Shown: positions 24,191-32,413 of the stretch, piece by piece
Layout of the letters: the number at the start of each line of letters is the position of its first letter
Position numbering within the stretch: the first letter of the stretch is position 1
Assembly: GCF_900241005.1 (NCBI RefSeq)
Contig: NZ_OEST01000002.1
Span: forward strand, 558,001 to 622,000
DNA: 64,000 nucleotides
Origin: Bacteroides cutis
Lineage (GTDB): Bacteria; Bacteroidota; Bacteroidia; Bacteroidales; Bacteroidaceae
Direction: 5' to 3'
The notes under the pieces: model-generated
What the model was told of the DNA's origin: nothing
Seen by the model: the letters and a program-made list of their open reading frames with translations, nothing else
Database searches by the model: none
Made by a program: the position numbers and the translations under genes

Positions 24191-24410
24191 ATACGAAGAG
24201 TTCTTTGAAGGTTACGCAACGCGCAGAAGAATAATGCAGCAGATAACTAACTAAATCGTAACCTATTACTATCATGAGCGATTAACATATGCTCATTTCC
24301 AATAAAATACACTATTTTCGTAACTTCGGCAGACAAAACTACATATTTATATATTATACAATCTTGCAATAGAACATTCTTTCGTTTTCAGTGTTTCTTT
24401 AATATGAACA

Positions 24411-25712
24411 ATGAACGACTTGAATATGAAAACAGCAATGGATATCCCAGATAAAGAAGGACGAAAACGATTAGTAATCGTCGGTGGCGGTTTTGGGGGA
24501 CTAAAACTTGCTAGAAAATTAAAAAGTAATAAGTTTCAAATAGTTTTATTAGATAAGAACAATCACCATATCTTCCAGCCTTTACTTTATCAAGTAGCTA
24601 CAGCAGGTATCGAACCGAGTGCTATTTCCTTTCCCTTTCGAAAAATCTTTAAAAGACGAAAACATTTTCATCTACGGATTTGCGTAGCAGAACGCATTAT
24701 CCCCCAAAATTCCCTGTTGGAAACATCTATCGGTACATTAGCCTACGATTATCTGGTAATTGCTACTGGATGTGACACCAATTATTTTGGTAACAATGAT
24801 ATGGCTAAACGAACTATGGCTTTAAAAAATACTTCGGAAGCTTTGTTTAATCGTAACCAAATATTAGAGAGTTTTGAACATGCTCAAAATACTAGCGATG
24901 AAGAAGAACGTAAACGACTCATGACATTTGCGATTGTAGGTGGCGGAGCCACAGGTATCGAACTAGCAGGTGCTTTGGCAGAAATGAAGAAATTTGTGTT
25001 ACCACAAGACTATCCCGATTTGAATATCAACGAAATGCGTATTATTCTGATAGATGGTGCTTCCCGACTTCTATCTGCTTTTTCAGAAAGATCCTCAGAA
25101 GACGTAACTGATTATTTGAAAAAACGGGATGTTGAAATCAAGCTTGATGTACGCGTCAACAGTTACGAAAACAACCTATTGATGTTAGGTGACAACACTT
25201 CTATAGAAACTAAGAATGTCTTTTGGGTAGCTGGCGTAAAAGCCAATAGTCTCCAAGGACTACCTTCTGAAGTTTACGATCTAGGAAACAGATTAAAAGT
25301 CAATAGTTTCAATCAGTTAAATGATTATCCTAACATTTTTGCTATTGGAGATACAGCCTTTATGACCTCTACTGAATATCCTAAAGGGTATCCGCAAGTG
25401 GTACAACCCGCTATTCAGCAAGCCAAAAATCTAATATATAATTTACATCGTATAGTAGACGGGTTACCTTTACGGACATTCGAGTATCATAATAAAGGTT
25501 CTATGGCAACCATCGGACGTAATCATGCAGTAGTAGAGCTTAAGAAACTACGTTTCGGCGGTTTTATAGCATGGATAATATGGTTATTTATTCACCTGAT
25601 GAGCATCGTGGGTGTGAAAAACCGTCTATTTATCTTCACAGACTGGATGTGGAGTTATTTCACATACGACCCATCCCTACGTATTATCATCAAACCACTG
25701 AAACGGGAATAA
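24411..25712 (+). CDS. ndh: Type II NADH:quinone oxidoreductase (NDH-2)
   Basis: A 433-residue FAD enzyme that passes electrons from NADH to quinone at the membrane without pumping protons. The FAD-binding GGGFGG lies at residues 25-30 and the NADH-binding GGGATG at 177-182. The AIGDTA motif is present (NIFAIGDTAFM), followed by GYPQVVQPAIQQAKN. A hydrophobic C-terminal stretch (FIAWIIWLFIHLMSIVG) probably attaches it to the membrane. The ATG at 24411 or 24426 could be used. First chromosomal gene after the element; the doxX gene downstream may be co-transcribed. Confidence 0.9.
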   Translation: MNDLNMKTAMDIPDKEGRKRLVIVGGGFGGLKLARKLKSNKFQIVLLDKNNHHIFQPLLYQVATAGIEPSAISFPFRKIFKRRKHFHLRICVAERIIPQNSLLETSIGTLAYDYLVIATGCDTNYFGNNDMAKRTMALKNTSEALFNRNQILESFEHAQNTSDEEERKRLMTFAIVGGGATGIELAGALAEMKKFVLPQDYPDLNINEMRIILIDGASRLLSAFSERSSEDVTDYLKKRDVEIKLDVRVNSYENNLLMLGDNTSIETKNVFWVAGVKANSLQGLPSEVYDLGNRLKVNSFNQLNDYPNIFAIGDTAFMTSTEYPKGYPQVVQPAIQQAKNLIYNLHRIVDGLPLRTFEYHNKGSMATIGRNHAVVELKKLRFGGFIAWIIWLFIHLMSIVGVKNRLFIFTDWMWSYFTYDPSLRIIIKPLKRE

Positions 25713-25761
25713 ACATTTACTCATAAAAATTTGTTATAATACTATATCAACTTAAAAACAA

Positions 25762-26205
25762 ATGAATATGCTTTATCGATTTTTATTTCCTACCAGACCG
25801 AATGAAACTTATATATCATTAATCTTATTAATAGTCAGAATTATATTTGGTGTACTACTGATGAACCATGGCATTGAGAAGTGGTCAAACTATCAAGAAC
25901 TGTCCACTGTATTTCCCGATCCACTGGGTATAGGCGGTCCCCTGTCTTTGGGATTAGCTATTTTTGGAGAAATGGCTTGTTCTATGGCATTTATAATAGG
26001 ATTCTTATATAGATTAGCAATGCTTCCCATGATATTTACAATGTGTATAGCATTTTTTGTCATTCATGGTAATGATCCATTTGTGGTGAAAGAGCTTGCC
26101 TTCATATATTTAGTAACATTTGTCCTTATGTACATAATAGGGCCAGGTAAATTTGCCGTAGATCATTGGATTGCTAAATCTGTGTTAGCAAAAAGAGAGA
26201 AATAA
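25762..26205 (+). CDS. DoxX family membrane protein
   Basis: A 147-residue protein with four hydrophobic segments (LILLIVRIIFGVLLMNHGIEKW, LSLGLAIFGEMACSMAFIIGFL, AMLPMIFTMCIAFFVIH, LAFIYLVTFVLMYIIG). The motif HGIEKW and the closing GPGKFAVDHWI are typical of DoxX proteins (thiosulfate:quinone oxidoreductase subunit-like; often stress related). Located 49 bp after ndh in the same direction, consistent with a quinone-linked role, but the substrate is unknown. Confidence 0.85.
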   Translation: MNMLYRFLFPTRPNETYISLILLIVRIIFGVLLMNHGIEKWSNYQELSTVFPDPLGIGGPLSLGLAIFGEMACSMAFIIGFLYRLAMLPMIFTMCIAFFVIHGNDPFVVKELAFIYLVTFVLMYIIGPGKFAVDHWIAKSVLAKREK

Positions 26206-26270
26206 ACTACTTTTATTTTACAAATAGTACATTTTGTACTTTCTTTGTGAGGCATTTTAAGAAATATATA

Positions 26271-26278
26271 TATATTTG
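26271..26278 (+). promoter_or_regulatory. -7 box of the DUF3332 gene
   Basis: TATATTTG fits TAnnTTTG, with a TTTG at 26244-26247 as a likely -33 element. The leader to the ATG at 26344 would be about 60 bases. Confidence 0.5.
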
Positions 26279-26343
26279 CAAATGTTTAAAACTACTAATG
26301 AGATATTAATCTCAATAAACACAGTAAAATAAAGAAAGTGATT

Positions 26344-26898
26344 ATGAAAAAGTTCAATTTGAAAATGGCTGCAACTGTAATGGTTTGTGGAGCTTTTCTT
26401 TTCAGTTCTTGTATTGGTTCTTTCGGATTGCATAGCAAACTGGTAAATTGGAACCAGGGTATTGGTAATAAGTTCGTTAACGAACTTGTGTATCTTGCGT
26501 TCAACATCATTCCGGTATATGGTGTATGTTATTTGGCTGATGCTTTGGTCATCAACTCTATTGAATTCTGGAGTGGAAGTAATCCTATGGCAAGTGTAGG
26601 TGATGTGAAAAAAGTGAAAGGCGAGAACGGTAACTACTTGGTAGAAACTCTCGAAAATGGTTATTCCATTACTAAAGAAGGTGAAACTGTCTCTATGGAA
26701 TTAATCTATGATAAGAACTTGAATACTTGGAATGTCGTTACTGATGGTATAAGTACTGAGTTGCTGCAAATGAACAATAATGGTACTGCACAAATAACTT
26801 TACCCAATGGCGAAGATTTAACTGTTACTTTGGATGCACAAGGTGTAGCTGCTGCACGTCAAGCAACAATGATTAATACTTATTATGCCGCAAGATAA
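26344..26898 (+). CDS. DUF3332 family lipoprotein
   Basis: A 184-residue lipoprotein. The signal peptide and lipobox are clear (MAATVMVCGAFLFSSCIGSFG). A membrane-like segment follows at about residues 45-65 (VNELVYLAFNIIPVYGVCYLADALVINSIEFWSG), then a beta-rich C-terminal half (YLVETLENGYSITKEGETVSMELIYDKNLNTWNVV). The pattern WNQGIGNKFVNELV is typical of DUF3332. The ATG at 26344 is preferred over the GTG at 26338. Function unknown. Confidence 0.82.
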   Translation: MKKFNLKMAATVMVCGAFLFSSCIGSFGLHSKLVNWNQGIGNKFVNELVYLAFNIIPVYGVCYLADALVINSIEFWSGSNPMASVGDVKKVKGENGNYLVETLENGYSITKEGETVSMELIYDKNLNTWNVVTDGISTELLQMNNNGTAQITLPNGEDLTVTLDAQGVAAARQATMINTYYAAR

Positions 26899-26915
26899 AT
26901 AAAAATTAGAAATTG

Positions 26916-26949
26916 AAGGCTACACAATGCTAATGAATTGCGTAGCCTT
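26916..26949 (+). terminator. Terminator after the DUF3332 gene
   Basis: AAGGCTACACAAT (26916-26928) pairs with ATTGCGTAGCCTT (26937-26949), a 12-of-13-bp stem with an 8-base loop, followed by a T-rich run. Confidence 0.75.
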
Positions 26950-26988
26950 TATTTTTTAATCTTCATTTTTCATCAATTTCTCACTTTT

Positions 26989-29301
26989 TTAGAACGGATA
27001 TCCCACTGCAAAATGGAAAGCAAAATCTCGACTGAATTTTGGATGAATAATGGGATAACGATCCTTTCCTGTCTCATAAACTGGATTGATGGCTTTCATA
27101 CCACCGTCAAAGCGCAGAACAAAAAAATCAAGATCCAGACGTAATCCCAAACCATATGCTACAGCTATCTGCTTATAAAATTTATTAAACTTAAATTTAC
27201 CACCCGGCTGATCTTTATAATCACGCAATGTCCAAATATTACCCGCATCTACAAAGACGGCACCTCTGAATTTCCAAAACAGACGCGTACGATACTCTAC
27301 ATTTACATCCAATTTTATGTCCCCCGATTGGTTCATGAAATTTCTATCCCCAGGAAAAGCACCCGGTCCCAAATCACGGACAGACCATCCACGTACACTG
27401 TTGGCACCACCTGAGAAATAACGCTTTTCAAACGGAACAATAGTTGCGTTACCGTAAGGAATAGCAATGCCCGCTCCTACATGAAACGCTATGGAATTAC
27501 GATTATCGATAACTACATTTTTTGCAAAATCAAAATCACCTCTGAGGTATTGTGCGAATGGGATACTTAAAAGAGAATACTCTCCTTCACCGTTCTTCTT
27601 CATATTCGCCATTTTAGCAAATACATAAAGTAAATTACCCGCAGACTCAAAATTAAAACGGATGGAATAAGAATTACCGATAACTGTGTTATTCATCAAT
27701 GCTTGTCCAGCACTATTATACGTAAAGCCATAACCTGTACGTACAATCAAACGATCATCATAGTTATATTTCAGAATATAGTTCTGTTCATTTTCTAAAT
27801 ATTTCTCACGAAACTCATTTGAAATGGAAGGCATGTACAAATAGTTTATATCCAGAATATCAATACGGTGTTGTGCACGTTGTCGTTGCAATCCCCACTT
27901 ATAGCTCCAGTTCGCCGACGCTACTATACGTGAAAACTCCGGACGTATCTGATAATTGTATTGTACACCAAACTCGGTAGTAGCACGAATTTTCCTTCTA
28001 AAGTCATTAGATAAAAACGGAAATAAAAAACGTGGAAAGTTAATGGTAGCCTCTGCACCCAACTCAGTATAGTCTTCATGGTTATATCCACCTTGTATAC
28101 CAGATACGGCTTCGTAAGCCCCACGCAGTTTCACCATAAAGGTTTCCGAACTCTTGAACATATTCCGATTTTGGAATGAAACAGATGCAGCGGCTCCTAG
28201 ATCACCTGCAGAGTTAGTTCCTTCTAACTCAAATGATACAGATTTGTGCTTGCTTTTTGTCAACATCACATACACATTCAGTTTAGAAGTATCTCCTATT
28301 TGAGTTTCAGAAAAACGGATATTAGTATATTTCAAAGCCTGCAAACGCCCAAAATTAGAATATGTACGTTGTACATCTTGCTCATTATACAAACTGCCAG
28401 GTACAATACGAAGATTATTGGTCAATACTTTAGGACGTAGATACAATTTATCTTTGTAGTAGATAGGAAACCCTTTATAGTGCACAGAATCATTAACTTC
28501 TATACTACTCAAAGCAGAAGCTTCTAAGACATTGTAGTCTGTTATAAAATTCACCTTATCAATATAGTATTGGCGATGATTTTGGGGTACATCATCATTA
28601 CGTTGTTTATAAGGCAATAAATGCATGGTCAGATCTACCAGATAAGTATTTTTGACTGTATCTGCCGTATAAGAAATATATTCCTTATTGAATTTATAAT
28701 AACCATTACGCAGAAGATTATCGGTAATACGTTGACGTTCTCCATCCAACAAATTTACATCAAAAAACATTCCTTCCGACAGATATGTTGCTGCAGAATC
28801 ATGACACATGTATTCCTTGATTTTATCATCTTGGATATCATATCTTATAGAACGTATCTTATAAGGTTTCCCACTCGTTACTCTATAAATCAATTTTAAC
28901 TTTTTCTTTTTGATATGCCGCACAGGTTCTACCGTAGCCCCCATATATCCCATGTTTTGTACGGCTTTCCTCATTTCCTCACCGGAACGATTAGTTTCTT
29001 CCTCATTATAGATTACTGGAGCATCTCCTAACTTACGCAAAGTACGGTTTATCCAACGTGTAGAGTCACTTCCCGACCAGTTGTAAACATACAACTGAGT
29101 CTTCATCAAACTGAACCATTTGGAATTAGGATTTTGACGGACATACATGGAAAGACTGGAAGGTTTAATTTCCTTATTATCTGTCTGTATACGCACTTCA
29201 TCCAACAAATACGAACCCTCCGGCACGTATTTCGTGGCAGAACAAGATGCTAATAAAAGTACGACGGTTACAAATAGTACGTAGCGGAAACCTTTCTTCA
29301 T
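26989..29301 (-). CDS. BamA/TamA-family outer-membrane assembly protein (TamL type)
   Basis: A lipoprotein of about 770 residues. The signal peptide and lipobox LLLASCSATKYVPEGSYLL are followed by POTRA-like domains (residues about 30-340) and a C-terminal 16-strand-type barrel with DNRNSIAFHVGAGIAIPYGNA, FFSGGANSVRGW-like (YFSGGANSVRGWSVRDLGPG) and the final FAFHFAVGYPF. The VRGW motif and terminal Phe mark the BamA/TamA superfamily; lipidated forms are called TamL in Bacteroidetes. The ATG at 29301 is preferred over 29322 because the -7 box at 29332-29339 would leave almost no leader for the latter. Confidence 0.85.
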   Translation of the reverse strand: MKKGFRYVLFVTVVLLLASCSATKYVPEGSYLLDEVRIQTDNKEIKPSSLSMYVRQNPNSKWFSLMKTQLYVYNWSGSDSTRWINRTLRKLGDAPVIYNEEETNRSGEEMRKAVQNMGYMGATVEPVRHIKKKKLKLIYRVTSGKPYKIRSIRYDIQDDKIKEYMCHDSAATYLSEGMFFDVNLLDGERQRITDNLLRNGYYKFNKEYISYTADTVKNTYLVDLTMHLLPYKQRNDDVPQNHRQYYIDKVNFITDYNVLEASALSSIEVNDSVHYKGFPIYYKDKLYLRPKVLTNNLRIVPGSLYNEQDVQRTYSNFGRLQALKYTNIRFSETQIGDTSKLNVYVMLTKSKHKSVSFELEGTNSAGDLGAAASVSFQNRNMFKSSETFMVKLRGAYEAVSGIQGGYNHEDYTELGAEATINFPRFLFPFLSNDFRRKIRATTEFGVQYNYQIRPEFSRIVASANWSYKWGLQRQRAQHRIDILDINYLYMPSISNEFREKYLENEQNYILKYNYDDRLIVRTGYGFTYNSAGQALMNNTVIGNSYSIRFNFESAGNLLYVFAKMANMKKNGEGEYSLLSIPFAQYLRGDFDFAKNVVIDNRNSIAFHVGAGIAIPYGNATIVPFEKRYFSGGANSVRGWSVRDLGPGAFPGDRNFMNQSGDIKLDVNVEYRTRLFWKFRGAVFVDAGNIWTLRDYKDQPGGKFKFNKFYKQIAVAYGLGLRLDLDFFVLRFDGGMKAINPVYETGKDRYPIIHPKFSRDFAFHFAVGYPF

Positions 29302-29331
29302 ACTCTGTGATTGATTGCGCATAAACTGCTA

Positions 29332-29339
29332 CAAATATA
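29332..29339 (-). promoter_or_regulatory. -7 box of the tamL gene
   Basis: On the minus strand the sequence reads TATATTTG, matching TAnnTTTG. It lies 30 bases before the ATG at 29301 and decides that start. Confidence 0.55.
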
Positions 29340-29413
29340 GTCCTATTTTTTCTGTTCTCGAAATAAAAACACCGGAAGAGTGGAGAGTTTTTGATTATAT
29401 AGAAATAATCGTG

Positions 29414-29421
29414 TACTTTTG
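29414..29421 (+). promoter_or_regulatory. Promoter of the TrmH-family gene
   Basis: TACTTTTG (-7 box) with TTTG at 29390-29393 (-33 box), spaced by 20 bases as in the Bacteroides consensus. The ATG is 24 bases downstream. Confidence 0.65.
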
Positions 29422-29444
29422 TCAAACTATAACATTTTACTTTT

Positions 29445-30206
29445 ATGGCACTAAGTAAGAACCGTATTAAATATATTCGTTCACTGGAATTGAAGAAAAA
29501 TCGTAAAGCAGAAAAGGTATTTCTGGCAGAAGGTCCTAAATTAGTAGGTGATTTACTGGGACATTTTAATTGCCGTTTTTTGGTAGCCACAGCTGAATGG
29601 ATTTCAGCTCACAGGGAATTACCAATAGAAGAAGTGAATGAGGTTTCAGAAGAAGAATTATCTCGTGTCAGCTTTTTAAAAACTCCTCAACAAGTATTGG
29701 GAGTATTTGAACAACCGGACGAGATATTTGATGTATCAGTTATTAACCATTCTCTCTGCTTGGCATTAGACGATGTGCAAGATCCCGGAAATCTCGGAAC
29801 GATTATCCGTCTAGCAGACTGGTTTGGAATTGAACACATTTTCTGTTCTCTTAATACAGTAGATGTTTATAATCCTAAAACCATTCAAGCTACAATGGGA
29901 GGTATTGCACGGGTAAAATTATATTATACGTCCCTACCAGGACTGATCAGTTCATTAAAAGACACTCCCGTATATGGTACATTTCTAGATGGAGAAAACA
30001 TATACTCTCAACCCCTTTCCGCACACGGTTTAATTGTGATGGGAAATGAAGGAAACGGTATTAGCAAAGAAATAAAGCGACTCATCAACCGGAAACTGTA
30101 TATCCCTAATTATCCCTCAAACCGAGAAACTTCTGAGTCATTAAATGTTGCGATTGCTACAGCAGTTGTTTGCGCCGAGTTCCGAAGACAGGCTGCATCA
30201 TTGTAA
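29445..30206 (+). CDS. TrmH/SpoU-family RNA 2'-O-methyltransferase
   Basis: A 253-residue SPOUT enzyme that methylates ribose 2'-OH in rRNA or tRNA with SAM. The N-terminal substrate-binding domain begins LSKNRIKYIRSLELKKNRKAEKVFLAEGPKLV. The knotted catalytic domain has the three SpoU motifs: DDVQDPGNLGTIIRLADWFGIEHI, VMGNEGNGISKEI, and IPNYPSNRETSESLNVAIATAVVCAEFRR. The Arg and Asn of motif 1 and the Ser of motif 3 are present. The target nucleotide cannot be told from sequence. Its 3' end overlaps the convergent 83-aa gene by about 50 bases. Confidence 0.9.
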   Translation: MALSKNRIKYIRSLELKKNRKAEKVFLAEGPKLVGDLLGHFNCRFLVATAEWISAHRELPIEEVNEVSEEELSRVSFLKTPQQVLGVFEQPDEIFDVSVINHSLCLALDDVQDPGNLGTIIRLADWFGIEHIFCSLNTVDVYNPKTIQATMGGIARVKLYYTSLPGLISSLKDTPVYGTFLDGENIYSQPLSAHGLIVMGNEGNGISKEIKRLINRKLYIPNYPSNRETSESLNVAIATAVVCAEFRRQAASL

Positions 30207-30408
30207 TATCAAAATTAGAAATATAGACAGCAGATAATTTTTCTTCTGTTTGTACAAGATAAATAGCACCGGGAAGCCATTCTATATCTTCCATTTCTTC
30301 TGTCAATGGAAAAACATTCACTACATACCCATTTTCCACTTCCACCACATGTTGTTTCAAACAATCATGCTTTGGGAAAATTATAAAATGGGAAGCATAT
30401 CTTTTCAT
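30157..30408 (-). CDS. Hypothetical small protein, 83 aa
   Basis: An 83-residue protein, MKRYASHFIIFPKHDCLKQHVVEVENGYVVNVFPLTEEMEDIEWLPGAIYLV, ending FGTRRKQLL. The WLPG-containing central strand pattern looks like a small beta domain. It starts with a TAATG overlap on the DUF4296 stop, so it is the last gene of the ileS operon. Its final 50 bases overlap the opposite-strand methyltransferase gene. Function unknown. Confidence 0.68.
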   Translation of the reverse strand: MKRYASHFIIFPKHDCLKQHVVEVENGYVVNVFPLTEEMEDIEWLPGAIYLVQTEEKLSAVYISNFDITMMQPVFGTRRKQLL

Positions 30409-31340
30409 TACTTACTCGTATTTTTACGTAGTTGCGGACGCAGACGCAACTCATTCCGTCGAATATTCTTTTCCTCCACGCTTTTTATTTCCAAAGGCTT
30501 CACCGACTTTTCAGCAAGTGTATCTTTTTTAGCGTTCTCTACTGCTATACTATCTTTTTTAACATTGAACAACGTATCTGTCGCATGATAACGCATCAAC
30601 GAAATTTGGTCTACTAATAAAGATTGAACGGTTTTCTGCATGGGATAATAAATAAAACCACGAACCTCTTTTATCTTTCCAAATGTATCGGCAGTCAGAG
30701 TAAGGGTTTCTGTTATCGGTTCTTTTATTTTCAGTAAATCATTAATTGTATCTTTATCATAAAGGATCTGCATCGCCATCAACGGAGCAAGCACACTATC
30801 CGGTTTACCGTTATTAAAACGGAAACGAACTGTCCACTTCAAAGTATCTCTATCCTTAAAGTTAGTATCAACAGGAAGAATAAAAGCAATCTTATTATCC
30901 AAAGGCATTCCTGTCAACTCATAAACATGCTGCCATATCCACACGTCAATGCTATCACCGGGTAGTGATTCTTTGGGTTTATTATCACGTAAAGCGATTA
31001 GATGATTAATGCCATCCCTCTGACTTTTCAGCCGTTGGTTCACCTTTTCATAAACTTTGGTAAGAACATCCGGATGACGAGCATACCATACCATCGAAGT
31101 ATCAAAATCAGCCTGAGTAATGCCATGTTTCTTATAAACTGACTCAATGTACAATACTCGCTTATAACTCTCACCATAAGGAATATCCTCCCCTAGTGCC
31201 TTAGCTATGTGGAAGTCATAAAGCACGTTTTCCATCTTGGCGTCCGACAAAACAGTCTTCGGTCTTTTCACCTGACAAGCTGTCAAACAGAACACCAAAA
31301 GAATTATACTACACCATTGAAATCGTTTTTTTCCTTTCAT
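30408..31340 (-). CDS. DUF4296 lipoprotein
   Basis: A 310-residue lipoprotein. The signal peptide and lipobox are WCSIILLVFCLTACQVKRP. The DUF4296 motif follows: MENVLYDFHIAKALGEDIPYGESYKRVLYIESVYKKHGITQADFDTSMVWYARHPDVLTKVYEKVNQRL. The C-terminal half is less conserved and ends in a Lys/Glu-rich tail. The start overlaps the lspA stop (ATGA). DUF4296 proteins are commonly next to lspA in Bacteroidetes; they have no known activity. Confidence 0.82.
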   Translation of the reverse strand: MKGKKRFQWCSIILLVFCLTACQVKRPKTVLSDAKMENVLYDFHIAKALGEDIPYGESYKRVLYIESVYKKHGITQADFDTSMVWYARHPDVLTKVYEKVNQRLKSQRDGINHLIALRDNKPKESLPGDSIDVWIWQHVYELTGMPLDNKIAFILPVDTNFKDRDTLKWTVRFRFNNGKPDSVLAPLMAMQILYDKDTINDLLKIKEPITETLTLTADTFGKIKEVRGFIYYPMQKTVQSLLVDQISLMRYHATDTLFNVKKDSIAVENAKKDTLAEKSVKPLEIKSVEEKNIRRNELRLRPQLRKNTSK

Positions 31341-32011
31341 GATTTACTCACAACATGATAGGCCTCATTCAAATATTTACTGTAAAACAACAATAAAGCT
31401 ATAATACCACAACTTATGGCTGCATCAGCAAAATTGAAAATAGGGCTAAAGAAAATGAAATGGTTTCCACCAACAAACGGCATCCATTGGGGCCATGTTG
31501 TGTCAATGATGGGAAAATAAAACATATCCACCACTTTTCCGTAAAACAATGGAGCATATCCACCACCTTCAGGCATAAATGTAGCCAACTGCGAGTAGGT
31601 ACTTTCATTGAATAGCACACCATAGAATATACTATCGATAATATTGCCCAATGCACCTGTCAGAACAAGAGAAATACAGACTATAAAACCTGTTTTCAGA
31701 CCTTTCTTTATAAACTTATACAGAAACCAGCCTATTATTGCTACCGCAACGATACGGAATAAAGTCAGGAATAATTTTCCGAATATCTCCATGCCAAAAG
31801 CCATACCGTTATTTTCGGTGAAGTAAATATAAAACCAAGTAGGAGGTTCCGCATCCACTATACCGAATTTCTCATAAATCCACTTGATAACATTTTCACT
31901 CTGATGCCAATACATCTGTGTCTTGACAACCACTTTAATTACCTGGTCGACAATCAACACCGAAAATATAACGAGTAAAGCAATCCGCCCTTTCGTAAAA
32001 AATTTCTTCAT
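31337..32011 (-). CDS. lspA: Lipoprotein signal peptidase LspA
   Basis: A 224-residue type II signal peptidase that cleaves prolipoproteins in the inner membrane. The two catalytic aspartates lie in GALGNIIDSIFYG and FNFADAAISCG. Four membrane segments are seen. The protein is longer than proteobacterial LspA (about 165 residues) because of inserted loops, as usual in Bacteroidetes. It starts two bases after the DksA-like gene. Several lipoproteins in this window depend on it. Confidence 0.92.
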   Translation of the reverse strand: MKKFFTKGRIALLVIFSVLIVDQVIKVVVKTQMYWHQSENVIKWIYEKFGIVDAEPPTWFYIYFTENNGMAFGMEIFGKLFLTLFRIVAVAIIGWFLYKFIKKGLKTGFIVCISLVLTGALGNIIDSIFYGVLFNESTYSQLATFMPEGGGYAPLFYGKVVDMFYFPIIDTTWPQWMPFVGGNHFIFFSPIFNFADAAISCGIIALLLFYSKYLNEAYHVVSKS

Positions 32012-32013
32012 CC

Positions 32014-32394
32014 TTATTTCTTGCCGTTGTTTTTAGCTTCTATGCTTAGAGTAGCATGAGGCACTGCACGCAAACGTTCAGCAGGAATCAACTTACCGGT
32101 TTCACGACAAATACCATACGTTTTATTCTCAATACGTACCAATGCAGCCTGAAGCCCCTGAATAAACTTAAGCTGACGTTGCGCCAAACGTGTAGTTTCT
32201 TCTTTAGACAAGGTATTGGCCCCTTCTTCCAAAACTTTATACGTTGGTGATGTATCATCGGTATCATTACCGTCTGCACCTGTCAGGCTAGCTTTCAATA
32301 ATTCATAATCACGTTGAGCCAACTCTAACTTTTCCATAATAATGGCGCGGAATTCTTCCAATTCAGCATCCGAATATCTTGTTTTTTCTGCCAT
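32014..32394 (-). CDS. DksA/TraR-family protein lacking the zinc cysteines
   Basis: A 126-residue protein with a coiled-coil N-terminal half (DAELEEFRAIIMEKLELAQRDYELLKASL) and a C-terminal DksA/TraR module (RIENKTYGICRETGKLIPAERLRAVPHATLSIEAK). In zinc-binding relatives this module has four cysteines; here only the Cys of GIC is seen, so no zinc finger is expected. DksA proteins bind the RNA polymerase secondary channel. It lies between ileS and lspA in one operon, a conserved Bacteroidetes order. Confidence 0.8.
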   Translation of the reverse strand: MAEKTRYSDAELEEFRAIIMEKLELAQRDYELLKASLTGADGNDTDDTSPTYKVLEEGANTLSKEETTRLAQRQLKFIQGLQAALVRIENKTYGICRETGKLIPAERLRAVPHATLSIEAKNNGKK

Positions 32395-32413
32395 AACAAT
32401 GTGTTTTTAGTAG

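Larger units (their letters stand above)
23328..24410. other. Gene-free right end of the conjugative element and junction to the chromosome
   Basis: No credible gene. GC content falls from element-like to chromosome-like at about 24.1 kb. The stretch holds a large imperfect hairpin (23774-23831), a TACCTTTG box at about 23590, a terminator-like hairpin (24148-24171) and an IntDOT-like core site (24181-24190). CTnDOT-type elements end downstream of this operon, so the right attachment site most likely lies here. Confidence 0.5.

Noticed and set aside
24042..24275. 77-codon minus-strand frame
   Set aside because: It crosses the probable element-chromosome junction and a terminator-like hairpin.
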